A stretch of DNA of 64,000 nt from CBDHDN01 sp965261585 (GTDB taxonomy: Bacteria > Pseudomonadota > Alphaproteobacteria > UBA6615). Position numbers and translations under genes: made by a program. How positions within the stretch are numbered: the first letter of the stretch is position 1; each line of letters begins with the position of its first letter. Where the stretch lies: contig CBDHDN010000046.1 of NCBI GenBank assembly GCA_965261585.1, positions 62,001 to 126,000 of the forward strand, read 5' to 3'. The notes under the pieces were generated by a model. It did no database searches, was not told where the DNA came from, and saw only the letters and a program-made list of their open reading frames with translations. Positions 28,500-38,310 of the stretch are shown piece by piece.

Positions 28500-29625
28500 T
28501 CAGGCCGTGTCGCCGGGGCTCGGCGCGCCCGCGACCCCGGCCGCCAGCGAGGCCTCCAGGAAGCGGTCGATATCGCCGTCGAGCACGCCCTGGGCGTTGC
28601 CGATCTCGACACCGGTGCGCAGGTCCTTGACCATCTGGTAGGGCTGCAGGACGTAGGAGCGGATCTGGTGGCCCCAGCCGATCTCGGTCTTGGCTTCGGC
28701 CTCGGCCTGCGCCTCCTCGGCCCGCGTCTGCAGCGCCTGCTCGTACAGCCGCGCCTTCAGCATGGCCCACGCCTCGGCCCGGTTGCGGTGCTGCGAGCGG
28801 TTGTTCTGGCACTGCACGACGATGCCGCTGGGCTGGTGGGTCAGGCGCACCGCGCTGTCGGTCTTGTTGATGTGCTGACCGCCGGCGCCCGAGGCGCGGT
28901 AGGTGTCGACCCGCACGTCCTTCTCCTCGATATCCACCGTGATCGAGTCGTCGATCACCGGATATACCCAGACGCTGGCGAAGCTGGTGTGCCGGCGTGA
29001 CTGGGAGTCGAACGGTGATATGCGGACCAGCCGGTGCACGCCGGATTCGGTGTGCAGCCAGCCATAGGCGTTGTGGCCCAGTACCTTGATCGTCACCGAC
29101 TTGAGGCCGGCCTCCTCGCCCGGGCTCTCCTCGATCCACTCCAGCTTGTAGTCGTGCTGCTCGGCCCAGCGCGCGTACATGCGCAGCAACATTTCGGTCC
29201 AGTCCTGGGATTCGGTGCCGCCGGCACCGGCGTGGACCTCGAGGTAGCAGTCGTTGCTGTCGGCCTCGCCCGACAGCAGGCTCTGCAGTTCCAGCTTCTC
29301 GGCCCGCTTGGCGAGCGTGGCAAGCGCCGCCTCGGCCTCGGCCACGACCTCGGCGTCGGCCTCGGCCTCGCCGAGCTCGATCAGCTCGATGTTGTCGGTA
29401 AGCTGCTGTTCCAGCGCCCGGAAGTCGGCGATCGCCTTATCCAGCCGGGCCCGCTCGCCCATGATCCGCTGCGCCCGCTCCTGATCCTGCCACAGCGCCG
29501 GATCCTCCGCTTCCGCATTCAGCGCAGCGAGGCGGGCGATGGCCTGGTCCCAGTCAAAGATGCCTCCGCAGCAGTTCGAGCGACTGTCGAATGCGATCGG
29601 CAAGCTGTGCGGTCTCGGCGCGCAT
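28500..29625 (-). CDS. prfB: Peptide chain release factor 2 (programmed +1 frameshift)
   Basis: RF2 of 374 residues, read as 29625-29557 then 29555-28500 after skipping T29556. Codons 1-23 (MRAETAQLADRIRQSLELLR and three more) end in CTT-TGA-C; after a +1 shift the protein continues DWDQAIARL. The SPF codon-recognition motif is in RISPFDSQ and the GGQ motif in SGAGGQHINK. It terminates translation at UGA and UAA. The frame downstream also opens at an ATG at 29603, but that short version lacks the conserved N-terminus. Confidence 0.95.
29553..29568 (-). promoter_or_regulatory. RF2 autoregulatory frameshift site
   Basis: On the minus strand CGG AGG CAT CTT TGA C: an AGG Shine-Dalgarno-like triplet three nt before the slippery CTT, then the in-frame UGA. 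This is the canonical bacterial prfB element. Low RF2 slows UGA decoding and favours the +1 shift. Confidence 0.92.
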
Positions 29626-29813
29626 GGCGTTCCCCCTGGTTCTCGGTCCTGGCAATCGGCCCGCTATGCGGGCGAGCGGTCGTCCCGCCTGGATGCCGGT
29701 CGAGCAGCCGGCGCCCGAACTAATGATCGGCATTGATCGCCGGATCAAGTCCGGCGGCCCAATGCGGCCCAAAAACCGGGGAGGGGGAGAGGACGCGCGG
29801 CCGGTTCTGCCGG

Positions 29814-32231
29814 CTAGTAGATGCCGCCGCCGCCGCCCGAGGGCGACACGCGCGGCGCCTCGGCGCCGCCGATCACCGGGCCCACTCGGTACGGCTCCGT
29901 CCCCGGCTTGAAGGCTTCCAGGATGACGTTGCCCTCGCCGGCCTGGGCGACCAGCCCGGTATTCACGTTGACCCGCACGAGGCGGATGCCGGGCGGGATA
30001 CGGAACGGGATCTCCGGCTGGTTCTCCAGGGCCTGGGCCATGAAGGTCTTGAAGACCGGCGCGGCGACCGACGACCCGGTCTCGCCGCGGCCGAGCGAGC
30101 GCGGCTCGTCGAATCCGATATAGACGCCGACGGTAAGGTCGGGAGAGAACCCGATGAACCAGGTGTCGAAGTTCTCGTTCGTCGTGCCGGTTTTGCCGGC
30201 GAGCGGCCGGCCGATGGTACTGATGCGCCGGCCCGTACCGCGATCGACGACGCCTTGCAGCATCGACACCATCTGGTAGGCGGTGCCCGGGTCGATCACC
30301 CGTCCGCGCCCGTCGGGCAGAATGGGCGGCGCCTGGCCGGTCCAGCCCGCCACCGCGCAATTCGCGCAACGGCGGGTGTCGTGGCGGAACACGGTCAGGC
30401 CGTGCCGATCCTGGATCCGGTCGATCATCGTCGGATAGATGCGCCGGCCACCATTGACGATCATGGCATAGGCCGTCGTCAGCCGCAGCAGCGTCGTCTC
30501 GCCGGCGCCGATCGCCATGCTCATCTGGTGCGGCAGCGTATCGACGACGCCGAAGCGTTCGGCAACGTCGGCGACGCGGTCGATGCCGACGGTCTGGGCC
30601 AGCCGGACGGTCATCAGGTTGCGCGATTTCTCGACACCCAGACGCATTGGGCTCGGGCCGTAGAACTTGCGCGTGTAGTTGGCCGGCTTCCACTTGCCCA
30701 GCCCCGGCCCCTGGTCGAGGACGATCGGCGCATCGAGGATCAGGCTCGATGGGGTCAAGCCGGAATCGAGCGCCGCCATGTAGACGAAGGGCTTGAAGGC
30801 CGAGCCCGGCTGGCGCAGCGCCTGGGCCACCCGGTTGAACTCGCTGAGCTCGAAATCGTAGCCGCCGCTCATCGCCAGGACCCGTCCCGTGTGCGGATCG
30901 AGCGCGACCAGCGCCCCCTGGATCTGCGGGATCTGGCGCAAGCCGAACGTCGCCGGTGGGTATGTTTTGCCGTCCGCCGCCTTGGCGACCGGCTCAACCA
31001 GCACCACGTCGCCAACGGCCAGCGCGTCGCCCGCCGCGTCAACCTTGGGCCCGAGCCGCTGCCCCTTCCGCCACGGCCGTGCCCAGGCCAGCTCGGCCAG
31101 CGGGACAACGCCAAGGCTGCCGTCGTCGAGGCCGATCTCGACCCGGCCGGGCACGATGGCGAGAACGGCGGCGAGCCGCCAATCGCGTGTGCCGCGCGGC
31201 GGGTCGATAACGGCCAGCTCGGCGCGCCAGTTGCCGACGTCGGCGAGCGTCGTCACCGCGCCGCGCCAGCCGTGCCGGCGATCGTAGACGATCAGGCCCT
31301 CGCGCAGCGCGCCGTCGGCGATCTTCTGCAACCGTGGGTCGAGCGTCGTGCGGACCGACATGCCGCCCTCATAAAGGGCGCCCTCGCCATAGCTGGCGAC
31401 CAGCTTGCGCCGCACCTCTTCGGCGAAATAGGCGGCCTCGACGAAGTCGTCGCTGAAGCCGGGCGCCGCCACGACCGGACCGGACGCCGCCCGCAGGGCC
31501 TCGGACTCGCTGATCCAGCCGTCCTCCTGGAGCCGCCCGATGACGTAGTCGCGCCGCACCTTGGCGGCCTCGGGGCGTTGCACCGGGTTGTAGTTGTTGG
31601 GCGCCTTCGGCAGGCCGGCCAGGAAGGCCGCTTCTTCGATCGACAGCTCGTTCAGCGACTTGTTGAAGTAGTTCAGCGCCGCGGCGGCGATCCCATACGA
31701 GCCGGCGCCGAGGTAGATCTCGTTCAGATAGAGCTCAAGGATCTCATCCTTGCTGAAGGCCCGTTCGATCCGGAAGGCGAGGATCGCCTCGCGGATCTTG
31801 CGGCTCAACGCCAACTCCTTGGTCAGCAGGAAGTTCTGCGCGACCTGCTGGGTAATGGTCGAGGCGCCGATCAGCCGCCGGCCGGTACCCAGGTTGCGCA
31901 CGTTGGTGACGACGGCGCCGAGGATGCTGACCGGGTCGACGCCGGGGTGGCGGTAGAAGGACTTGTCCTCGGCCGCCAGAAACGCCCGGCTCACATGCTC
32001 CGGGATCGCTGAGATCGGCACGAACACCCGGCGCTCCACGGCGTATTCGGTGATCAGGCTGCCATCGCCGGCATGCACGCGAGTCATCACCGGCGGCTCG
32101 TAGTTCGCGAGTTGCTGGTAATCAGGCAGGTCCCGGCCGAACTCCCAGAACACCCAGACGACGCCGGCGCTGCCGACGATCACGCCCAGCGCCGCGAGGC
32201 GCACCAGGATGCCGATTATCCGTCCAATCAA
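29814..32231 (-). CDS. mrcA: Penicillin-binding protein 1A (bifunctional)
   Basis: An 805-residue class A PBP. An N-terminal membrane anchor (residues 3-28) precedes the glycosyltransferase domain (EDKSFYRHPGVDPVSI, GASTITQQVAQN). The transpeptidase has the S-x-x-K serine in GSAFKPF, the SRN motif in EKSRNLM and KTGTTNE. It polymerises and cross-links peptidoglycan in the periplasm. The C-terminus ends in a Gly-rich tail. It is followed on the same strand by prfB and preceded by amiC. Confidence 0.96.
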   Translation of the reverse strand: MIGRIIGILVRLAALGVIVGSAGVVWVFWEFGRDLPDYQQLANYEPPVMTRVHAGDGSLITEYAVERRVFVPISAIPEHVSRAFLAAEDKSFYRHPGVDPVSILGAVVTNVRNLGTGRRLIGASTITQQVAQNFLLTKELALSRKIREAILAFRIERAFSKDEILELYLNEIYLGAGSYGIAAAALNYFNKSLNELSIEEAAFLAGLPKAPNNYNPVQRPEAAKVRRDYVIGRLQEDGWISESEALRAASGPVVAAPGFSDDFVEAAYFAEEVRRKLVASYGEGALYEGGMSVRTTLDPRLQKIADGALREGLIVYDRRHGWRGAVTTLADVGNWRAELAVIDPPRGTRDWRLAAVLAIVPGRVEIGLDDGSLGVVPLAELAWARPWRKGQRLGPKVDAAGDALAVGDVVLVEPVAKAADGKTYPPATFGLRQIPQIQGALVALDPHTGRVLAMSGGYDFELSEFNRVAQALRQPGSAFKPFVYMAALDSGLTPSSLILDAPIVLDQGPGLGKWKPANYTRKFYGPSPMRLGVEKSRNLMTVRLAQTVGIDRVADVAERFGVVDTLPHQMSMAIGAGETTLLRLTTAYAMIVNGGRRIYPTMIDRIQDRHGLTVFRHDTRRCANCAVAGWTGQAPPILPDGRGRVIDPGTAYQMVSMLQGVVDRGTGRRISTIGRPLAGKTGTTNENFDTWFIGFSPDLTVGVYIGFDEPRSLGRGETGSSVAAPVFKTFMAQALENQPEIPFRIPPGIRLVRVNVNTGLVAQAGEGNVILEAFKPGTEPYRVGPVIGGAEAPRVSPSGGGGGIY

Positions 32232-32544
32232 TCCACTGCTCCGGAACCGAAAGAAGTCAAGGTGCCATTAACGTTAACGCGGTCTTGCGACCACTGAACC
32301 GTCAATACTACGGCGCTTACAATGCCACAAAATATGGCGGAGTTATGACCAAGAAGAAGGTCGTGAGGAGTTGATGGCGCGAACGCGTCTTCGTTGAATT
32401 CGCGCCGGTGCGCTCTCTCTCACGGCCGCCCCAACCGACGATACAACGGGCCCCCCGATATCGGTGGCCGCGTGGTGAGCGGCTGGTCCCGTATCAATCT
32501 CCCGAGCGATTGGCTCCCGAGCGATTGGCTCCCGAGCGATTGGC
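32232..32544. other. Intergenic region between amiC and mrcA
   Basis: These 313 nt hold three copies plus the edge of a 15-bp tandem repeat at the amiC end, and an AT-rich patch (TTAACGTTAACG, 32267-32278) near the mrcA start that may be its promoter region. No RNA gene or ORF is convincing. Confidence 0.4.
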
Positions 32545-32558
32545 TCACGAGCGATCGG
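32499..32558. repeat. 15-bp tandem repeat at the 3' end of amiC
   Basis: Unit CTCCCGAGCGATTGG occurs at 32499, 32514 and 32529 as exact copies, with a variant CTCACGAGCGATCGG at 32544. The variant encodes the AmiC C-terminus and its stop, so the array looks like expansion outward from the end of the gene. Confidence 0.9.
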
Positions 32559-33807
32559 CCTGTCGTGTCTCCGCGAAATATCGGTCGATCGCCTTGACGA
32601 TCGAGGCCGACAGCACCCGCAGCTGCGCCGGCCGCCGCAGGTTGCGGCTCTCCTGAGAGTTGCTGATATAGCCGAGCTCGACAAGTACAGAGGGCACATC
32701 CGGTGCCTTCAACACGGCGAACGCGGCCGAGCGCCACGGCCGCCGAAGCAACTTGGCCGCCTGCCGGACCTCGGCTGTCAGCAGATCGCGTGCGAACCGC
32801 ACTGAGAATTCGGTTGTCTTCGTCTGGGCGAAGTCGATCAGAATATCGGCGACGTCGTCGCTGTACTGGCCAAAGTCCATCCCGGCGATGATGTCGGCCT
32901 TGTTCTCCTTGGCCGCCAGCGCTGCGGCCTCCTGGTCCGAGCCGCGGGCCGACAGCGTGTAGACAGAAAAGCCCCGCGTCGACGACCGCGGATCGGTGTT
33001 CACGTGCAGCGAGATGAACAGGCCGGCCCCGGCGTCGCGGGCCGTCTGGACGCGATCGCGCAACGGCAAAAAGATGTCGCGCTCGCGGGTCAAGACGACC
33101 TTGTAGCGGCCCGTGGCGGTCAGCTGGCGGCGCAGCTCCCTGGCGTAGTCGAGGACGAGGGTCTTCTCGAAGACGCCGCCGGGGCCGACCGCGCCGGGAT
33201 CGACGCCGCCATGGCCCGGGTCGATCACGACCACATTGACGTTGGGCGGCGTCGGCTTCGGCCGTGGCGCGCCCGGCCGCGGCAGGGCGGCCTGCTGTGG
33301 CGCCGGCGCCGGTCCGGCCGCCGGCGTGATCTCGACCGGCCGCATGCTGGCAATGAAGTCGTCGCGGCTGGCCGGCATCAGGTCGACGACAAAACGCCAC
33401 GGTTTGCCGCCGTCCGGCCGCAGGACGAACTGGCGGGCGATTCGCGCCGGCTCATGCAGATCGAGCACGAGGCGGCTGGTGCCGGGCCGAAACAGGCCAT
33501 AGCGCAGCCGCGCAACCACACCGGCGCTGCGTTCGCCGACACCGTTGACCAGGCTGAACTCGGCTTCCGGCAGGTCGATGACGACGCGGTAGGGGTCGGG
33601 CAGGCCAAATATCCGCGGTTCGGCCGGACCCGACAGGTCGATAACGAATCGGGTGCTCTGCGCGTGCACGCCGATTCGGATATCGCTGACCTCGAGCGCG
33701 CGCGCCGGCGAGGCGCCCAGCACGACCGCTACCAGCGCGACGCCAGCCAGAGCCACGACGGCGGCACCGACACCCCAGATTTTGATGAAGGCTAAGCGCA
33801 TGTACAC
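32545..33807 (-). CDS. amiC: N-acetylmuramoyl-L-alanine amidase (AmiC type)
   Basis: A 420-residue exported amidase. A signal peptide ends near SPARALE (residue 38). An N-terminal AMIN domain (residues 40-140) is followed by a Pro-rich linker and an Amidase_3 domain from about 190: VVIDPGHGGVDPGAVG with the Zn histidine, then E, SLHVNTDPR and VELGYISN. It cleaves the peptide stem from glycan during cell division. M3 at 33801 is an alternative start. It shares strand with mrcA downstream. Confidence 0.94.
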   Translation of the reverse strand: MYMRLAFIKIWGVGAAVVALAGVALVAVVLGASPARALEVSDIRIGVHAQSTRFVIDLSGPAEPRIFGLPDPYRVVIDLPEAEFSLVNGVGERSAGVVARLRYGLFRPGTSRLVLDLHEPARIARQFVLRPDGGKPWRFVVDLMPASRDDFIASMRPVEITPAAGPAPAPQQAALPRPGAPRPKPTPPNVNVVVIDPGHGGVDPGAVGPGGVFEKTLVLDYARELRRQLTATGRYKVVLTRERDIFLPLRDRVQTARDAGAGLFISLHVNTDPRSSTRGFSVYTLSARGSDQEAAALAAKENKADIIAGMDFGQYSDDVADILIDFAQTKTTEFSVRFARDLLTAEVRQAAKLLRRPWRSAAFAVLKAPDVPSVLVELGYISNSQESRNLRRPAQLRVLSASIVKAIDRYFAETRQADRS

Positions 33808-34233
33808 CAGATATATCCCGTACCGCCGTGTCGTCGCAATGTGGCCAGCGCGGTCGCCGGCGACCGGCCTCAGTCGACAGGCTTGTCGTTGCCGAGGAGC
33901 ATCCCTATGTTAGCCCCACGAACGGACGCGATTCGTGCGCCCGGCGTAACTCCTGGCCAATGCGTTTGCACGCAACGGCCGCCCGGGCCGATCCAGATCG
34001 GCCCCATTCAAACCGACTGCAGATGTACAAATCGGCGGTTTCATTTGAGGACCCTCGAATCCACTCCAAGGCGCATGCCTTGGGAGGGGTCGCTTGGGAG
34101 CTCGCCGTCCTGGCAGGTCATGCCCGCCGTTCGACGGTTCGAGCCAAGCGACGGTGGCTTCGACCCATGCGGGTCGCCGGCGCTGCTGTAGTTTGTGCGG
34201 ATAGCGCCGTCCGACCGGCGGAGCAAAGAACAC
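33808..34233. other. Divergent amiC-rne intergenic region with long rne leader
   Basis: This 426-nt gap holds a candidate plus-strand promoter TTGTCG (33883-33888), 17-nt spacer, TATGTT (33906-33911), which would give rne a 5' UTR of about 315 nt. Long leaders are typical for autoregulated rne genes. On the minus side TATATC (33815-33810) may serve amiC. No small ORF has clear coding character. Confidence 0.4.
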
Positions 34234-37008
34234 ATGACCCAGCGTATGTTGATAGAGGCGACGCATGCGGAAGAAACGCGTGTTGTCGTCGCGGATGGCA
34301 ATAGATTAGCCGAGTACGATTACGAGACATCGACCAAGAAGCAGCTTAAAGGCAACATCTACCTCGCGAAGGTAACGCGCGTCGAGCCCTCACTACAGGC
34401 CGCCTTCGTTGACTACGGCGGCAACCGGCACGGCTTCTTGGCGTTCAACGAGATCCACCCCGATTACTACCGCATCCCGGTCGAAGACCGCGAGGCTCTG
34501 CTGGCCGCGGCCAGCTCTGCCGAGGATGGCGATGACGCCGATGCAGACGAAGCCGGCGGCAACGGCGAACATGTCGAGGTACTGGGCGGCGACGAGACCG
34601 ATGACATCCAGCGCATCGGCGCCGCGCAGCGGCAGCGCGTACGCAACCGGGCCCGGCAGTACAAGATTCAGGAGGTCATCAAGCGCCGGCAGATCCTGCT
34701 GGTGCAGGTCGTCAAGGAAGAGCGCGGCAACAAGGGCACGGCGCTGACGACCTATCTCTCGATGGCCGGCCGTTACTGTGTGCTGATGCCCAATACCGCG
34801 CGCGGTGGCGGGATCTCGCGCAAAATCACCAACCTGGCCCACCGCAAGCGGTTGAAGTCGCTGCTCAGCGAGCTGGGCGCGCCGCCGGGCATGGCGGTCA
34901 TCTTGCGCACGGCTGGCGTCGAGCGCACGAAGCCGGAGATCAAACGCGACTACGAATACCTGCGCCGGCTGTGGGACGAGATCCGCGAGCTGACACTGAA
35001 GTCGACGGCACCGGCGCTGATTTATGAGGAGGCCAACATCGTCAAGCGGTCGTTGCGCGACCTCTACACCCGTGAGATCGAGGAAGTGCTGATCGACGGC
35101 GACGAGGCCTACAAGGCCGCGAAACACGTGATGAAGACGATGATCCCGTCGCACGCCAAGCGGGTGAAGAAATACGAGGATCCGACGATTCCGCTGTTTC
35201 ATCGCTTCAAGATCGAAAGCCAGCTGGACGAGATCCACGACCACATCGTCAACCTGCGTTCCGGCGGCTACATTGTCATCAACCCGACGGAGGCGCTGGT
35301 CTCGATCGACGTCAACTCGGGCCGTTCGACCCGCGAGCGCAATATCGAGCAGACCGCGTTGCGCACGAACCTGGAAGCGGCCAGCGAGGTCGCCCGCCAG
35401 CTCAGGCTGCGCGACCTTGCCGGCCTGATCGTCATCGACTTCATCGACATGGATGAATCGCGCAACAACAGCGCTGTCGAACGCCGCCTGAAGGAGGCGA
35501 TGAAGGGCGACCGCGCGCGTATTCAGGTCGGCCGGATCAGTCCGTTCGGGTTGCTCGAGCTATCACGCCAGCGGCTGCGGCCGAGCCTGATCGAGGCGAG
35601 CACGTTGCCGTGCCCCAGCTGCGGCGGGACGGGCTCCATTCGCTCCATCGAGTCGACGGCGCTCAAGGTGCTGCGGGCGATCGAGGAAGAGGGGATCCGC
35701 AAGCGCAATCGGCAGATCGCTGTGCACGTGCCGACGACCGTGGCGCTTTACATTCTCAACCAGAAGCGACCGGCGCTGAACGCCATCGAGGTCAACCACG
35801 CCCTGCGGGTGCTGATCGCCACCAACGATGCCCTGATCCCACCGGACTACACGATCGAGCAGATCAAGGAGCTTGAACCCGCCACGAACGACCACGTCGT
35901 CCGGCAGATCGACCTGGCCGCGCCAGAGCCGACCGAGGAGCCGACCGAGGCGGCGGCCGAGGTGCCTACCGAGGAGCCAGCCGAGGCGGCAGCCGACGAG
36001 CGCGGTCGCCGCCGGCGTCGCCGCGGGCGCCGCCGCCCCGGCGAGGAGGCGGACACGATCGCGCCGATCCAACAGGCCGTGACCGCCGACGAAGGGGCCG
36101 AAGATGCCGAGGATACCGAGGTCACGGAGGCCGACGAGGCCGGCGTGCGGGCCGAAGCGCAGGTGCTCGAAGGCGGCGGTGAGGGACAACGCCGCCGACG
36201 CGGTCGCCGCGGCGGCAGGCGTCGCTCGCGTCGCGATGCAACGGCGGTGACGGAGGATATGGCCTCGCCGCCCGCAGGCGAGGAACCGGCACTGGCCGAG
36301 CCAGCAGTCGAGGCCGGCGCCGCCGACGCCACGCCCGAGGCCCCATCGCCCGAGGCCCCATCGCCCGAGGCCCCATCGCCCGAGGCCCCATCGCCCGAGA
36401 GTGAGGGCGCAACCGCACCGCCGCGGCCGCGTCGCCGGCGGCGGGCGTCACGCGCTGCCGCAAAGACCGAGGCTGCGGCGCCGCTCGAGGGGGCCGAGGG
36501 TGCGGCCTCGGCAGGCGAAGCCGCGGCCGCAGCGGCGGACGACGCGCCAGACCAGCCGGCGAAGCCGCGCCGTCGGCGTGCACCGCGCCGCCGCGTGCGC
36601 GAGCGGGCGCCAGAGGCTGCGCTGGATTCGGCCACCGGCGAACCGACGGGCGAACCGGCGCTGCCGCCGACGCCACTGGATCGGCCGGCTGAACCGTTGG
36701 TGGCGGCGACGCCGGTGGAGACATCGCCGCCGGCCACGCCCGATGCGGGCTCGGCCGAGTTCGATCGCGATCCCGATGCGGGCGAGCGTGTCACCGCCGC
36801 CGACGTGGCCGAGGTACCGGACGCGCCCCGCCGACCAGCCGTCCGTGCACCACAGCTGAAATCGGCGCCGACCGGTCGGTCCCTGGAGGCCGAGGGCCGG
36901 CCTATCGCGGAGGGCCGGCCTGTCAATGGTGGCGGCGGCAGTGACGAGGACACGGAGCCGCACGAGCCGTCCCGCCGCCGCGGCTGGTGGGATCGCCTGA
37001 CCAGCTGA
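34234..37008 (+). CDS. rne: Ribonuclease E
   Basis: A 924-residue RNase E. The N-terminus MTQRMLIEATHAEETRVVV leads into an S1 domain split by an acidic insertion (about residues 90-140), as in alphaproteobacteria. The catalytic part has ALVSIDVNSGRST and DFIDMD aspartates, and the Zn-link CPSCGGTG. The C-terminal third (from about 550) is disordered, alternating acidic and Arg-rich blocks (RGRRRRRRGRRR) that should bind RNA and degradosome partners. GGAG precedes ATG 34234. It processes rRNA and decays mRNA at the membrane. Confidence 0.95.
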   Translation: MTQRMLIEATHAEETRVVVADGNRLAEYDYETSTKKQLKGNIYLAKVTRVEPSLQAAFVDYGGNRHGFLAFNEIHPDYYRIPVEDREALLAAASSAEDGDDADADEAGGNGEHVEVLGGDETDDIQRIGAAQRQRVRNRARQYKIQEVIKRRQILLVQVVKEERGNKGTALTTYLSMAGRYCVLMPNTARGGGISRKITNLAHRKRLKSLLSELGAPPGMAVILRTAGVERTKPEIKRDYEYLRRLWDEIRELTLKSTAPALIYEEANIVKRSLRDLYTREIEEVLIDGDEAYKAAKHVMKTMIPSHAKRVKKYEDPTIPLFHRFKIESQLDEIHDHIVNLRSGGYIVINPTEALVSIDVNSGRSTRERNIEQTALRTNLEAASEVARQLRLRDLAGLIVIDFIDMDESRNNSAVERRLKEAMKGDRARIQVGRISPFGLLELSRQRLRPSLIEASTLPCPSCGGTGSIRSIESTALKVLRAIEEEGIRKRNRQIAVHVPTTVALYILNQKRPALNAIEVNHALRVLIATNDALIPPDYTIEQIKELEPATNDHVVRQIDLAAPEPTEEPTEAAAEVPTEEPAEAAADERGRRRRRRGRRRPGEEADTIAPIQQAVTADEGAEDAEDTEVTEADEAGVRAEAQVLEGGGEGQRRRRGRRGGRRRSRRDATAVTEDMASPPAGEEPALAEPAVEAGAADATPEAPSPEAPSPEAPSPEAPSPESEGATAPPRPRRRRRASRAAAKTEAAAPLEGAEGAASAGEAAAAAADDAPDQPAKPRRRRAPRRRVRERAPEAALDSATGEPTGEPALPPTPLDRPAEPLVAATPVETSPPATPDAGSAEFDRDPDAGERVTAADVAEVPDAPRRPAVRAPQLKSAPTGRSLEAEGRPIAEGRPVNGGGGSDEDTEPHEPSRRRGWWDRLTS
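36333..36398 (+). repeat. 15-bp in-frame tandem repeat in rne
   Basis: Unit CCCGAGGCCCCATCG repeated four times plus a partial copy, encoding PEAPS repeats in the disordered RNase E tail. Near-identical units suggest recent slippage expansion that preserves frame. Confidence 0.92.
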
Positions 37009-37042
37009 TCAGCCGCCGCCCTGGTTTGGCCGATGGGCGCGC

Positions 37043-38188
37043 TCAGTCGCCCCAATCGGTCAGGCGGTCCATCGCCGCGGCCATATCGTCGGTCGAGCCG
37101 GCGAACGAGAAACGCACGAAAACATGCCCCCGCCCCGGGTCGAAATCGACTCCCGGCGCTGCCGCGACACCGGTCTCCGCCAGCATGCGGCGACAGAAAT
37201 GCAGACTGTCGTTGGTCCGGCGCGTCACGTCGGCGTAGACATAGAAGGCGCCGTCCGCCGGGGCCAGCCGGTCGAAGCCGGCGCCCGGCAGCCGGTCCAG
37301 CAACAGCTCGCGATTGCGGGCATAGCGCGCCACATTGGCCTGCAGCTCGTCGTGGCACTCGAACGCCGCCGTGGCGGCGATCTGTGACAGGCTCGGCGCC
37401 GAGATGAACAGGTTCTGAGTCAGCCGCTCGACCGGCCGCACCAACGGCGTCGGCAGCACCATCCAGCCGATACGCCAGCCCGTCATCGAGAAGTACTTCG
37501 AGAAGCTGTTGATGACGATGGCGCCGTCGGTTGTCGCGAGGGTCGCGGCGCGCCGGCCGAACTCGATGCCGTGATAGATTTCGTCCGACATCAGCCGGAT
37601 GCCGCGCTTGGCGCAGTAAGCGGCCAGCACCGCCAGGGCCTCGGGCGTCAGCATCGTCCCGGCCGGGTTGCTCGGGCTCGCCACGATCAGGCCGTCAATG
37701 CGGCCTTTTACCTGTTCCAACAGCGCCGGCGTCGGCTGGAAACGCTCGCTCGCCAGCGTCTCGATCAGCAGCGGCCGCAGGCCGAGGCCCGTCAGGGAGT
37801 TGCGATAGGCCGGGTATCCCGGTGCCGCCAGGGCCACCCGGTCGCCCGGGTCGAACGCCGCCAGACACGCGAGCACGATCCCGGCCGAGGCGCCGGACGT
37901 GACGACCACGCGGTCGACCGCAACGTCGACGCCATAGAATTCGCGGTAGTGCTGTGCGATGCGGGCCCGCAGGGCCGGCACGCCAAGCGCATTGGCGTAG
38001 CCGAGCCGGTCGTTGTCCAACGCCTGGTGGGCGGCAGCTATGACGCCGGTCGGCGCACCGGTACCGGGTTGGCCGATTTCCAGATGCACGACGTCCTTGC
38101 CGGCCGCCGCGCGCTCGTTGGCGGCCCGCATCACGTCCATGACAATGAACGGGTCGATCTCCGCCCGTTTGGCAACCTTAAGCGTCAC
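37043..38188 (-). CDS. Class I/II PLP-dependent aminotransferase
   Basis: A 381-residue fold-type I aminotransferase of the aspartate/tyrosine group. The PLP lysine is in INSFSKYFSMTGWRIGW; ASNPAG-like SPSNPAGTML and MSDEIYHGIEF are the standard substrate and cofactor motifs; the arginine binding the alpha-carboxylate is in VFVRFSFAG. Substrate cannot be assigned. It is convergent with rne, 34 nt apart. A role in aromatic amino acid breakdown with the downstream tyrosine genes is possible but not shown. Confidence 0.9.
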   Translation of the reverse strand: MTLKVAKRAEIDPFIVMDVMRAANERAAAGKDVVHLEIGQPGTGAPTGVIAAAHQALDNDRLGYANALGVPALRARIAQHYREFYGVDVAVDRVVVTSGASAGIVLACLAAFDPGDRVALAAPGYPAYRNSLTGLGLRPLLIETLASERFQPTPALLEQVKGRIDGLIVASPSNPAGTMLTPEALAVLAAYCAKRGIRLMSDEIYHGIEFGRRAATLATTDGAIVINSFSKYFSMTGWRIGWMVLPTPLVRPVERLTQNLFISAPSLSQIAATAAFECHDELQANVARYARNRELLLDRLPGAGFDRLAPADGAFYVYADVTRRTNDSLHFCRRMLAETGVAAAPGVDFDPGRGHVFVRFSFAGSTDDMAAAMDRLTDWGD

Positions 38189-38310
38189 AAGCGTTCCCCA
38201 TCACATGCGCTCGCGCTGGTGCGGGGAACCATCCGTCAGCATCGATATAGTCGGTCTGCGCGGCCGCGAAACAGGACTGCCGTTGTCGGACGCGCTGCCG
38301 GGCCCGACGG

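Noticed and set aside
28500..29603. prfB starting at ATG 29603 (MPIAFDSR)
   Set aside because: That N-terminus is not RF2-like; the frameshifted reading from ATG 29625 gives the conserved sequence and a canonical slip site.
34100..34200. A tRNA-like GGTTCGA motif in the rne leader
   Set aside because: No acceptor or anticodon stem can be built around it; no tRNA or rRNA gene was found anywhere in the window.
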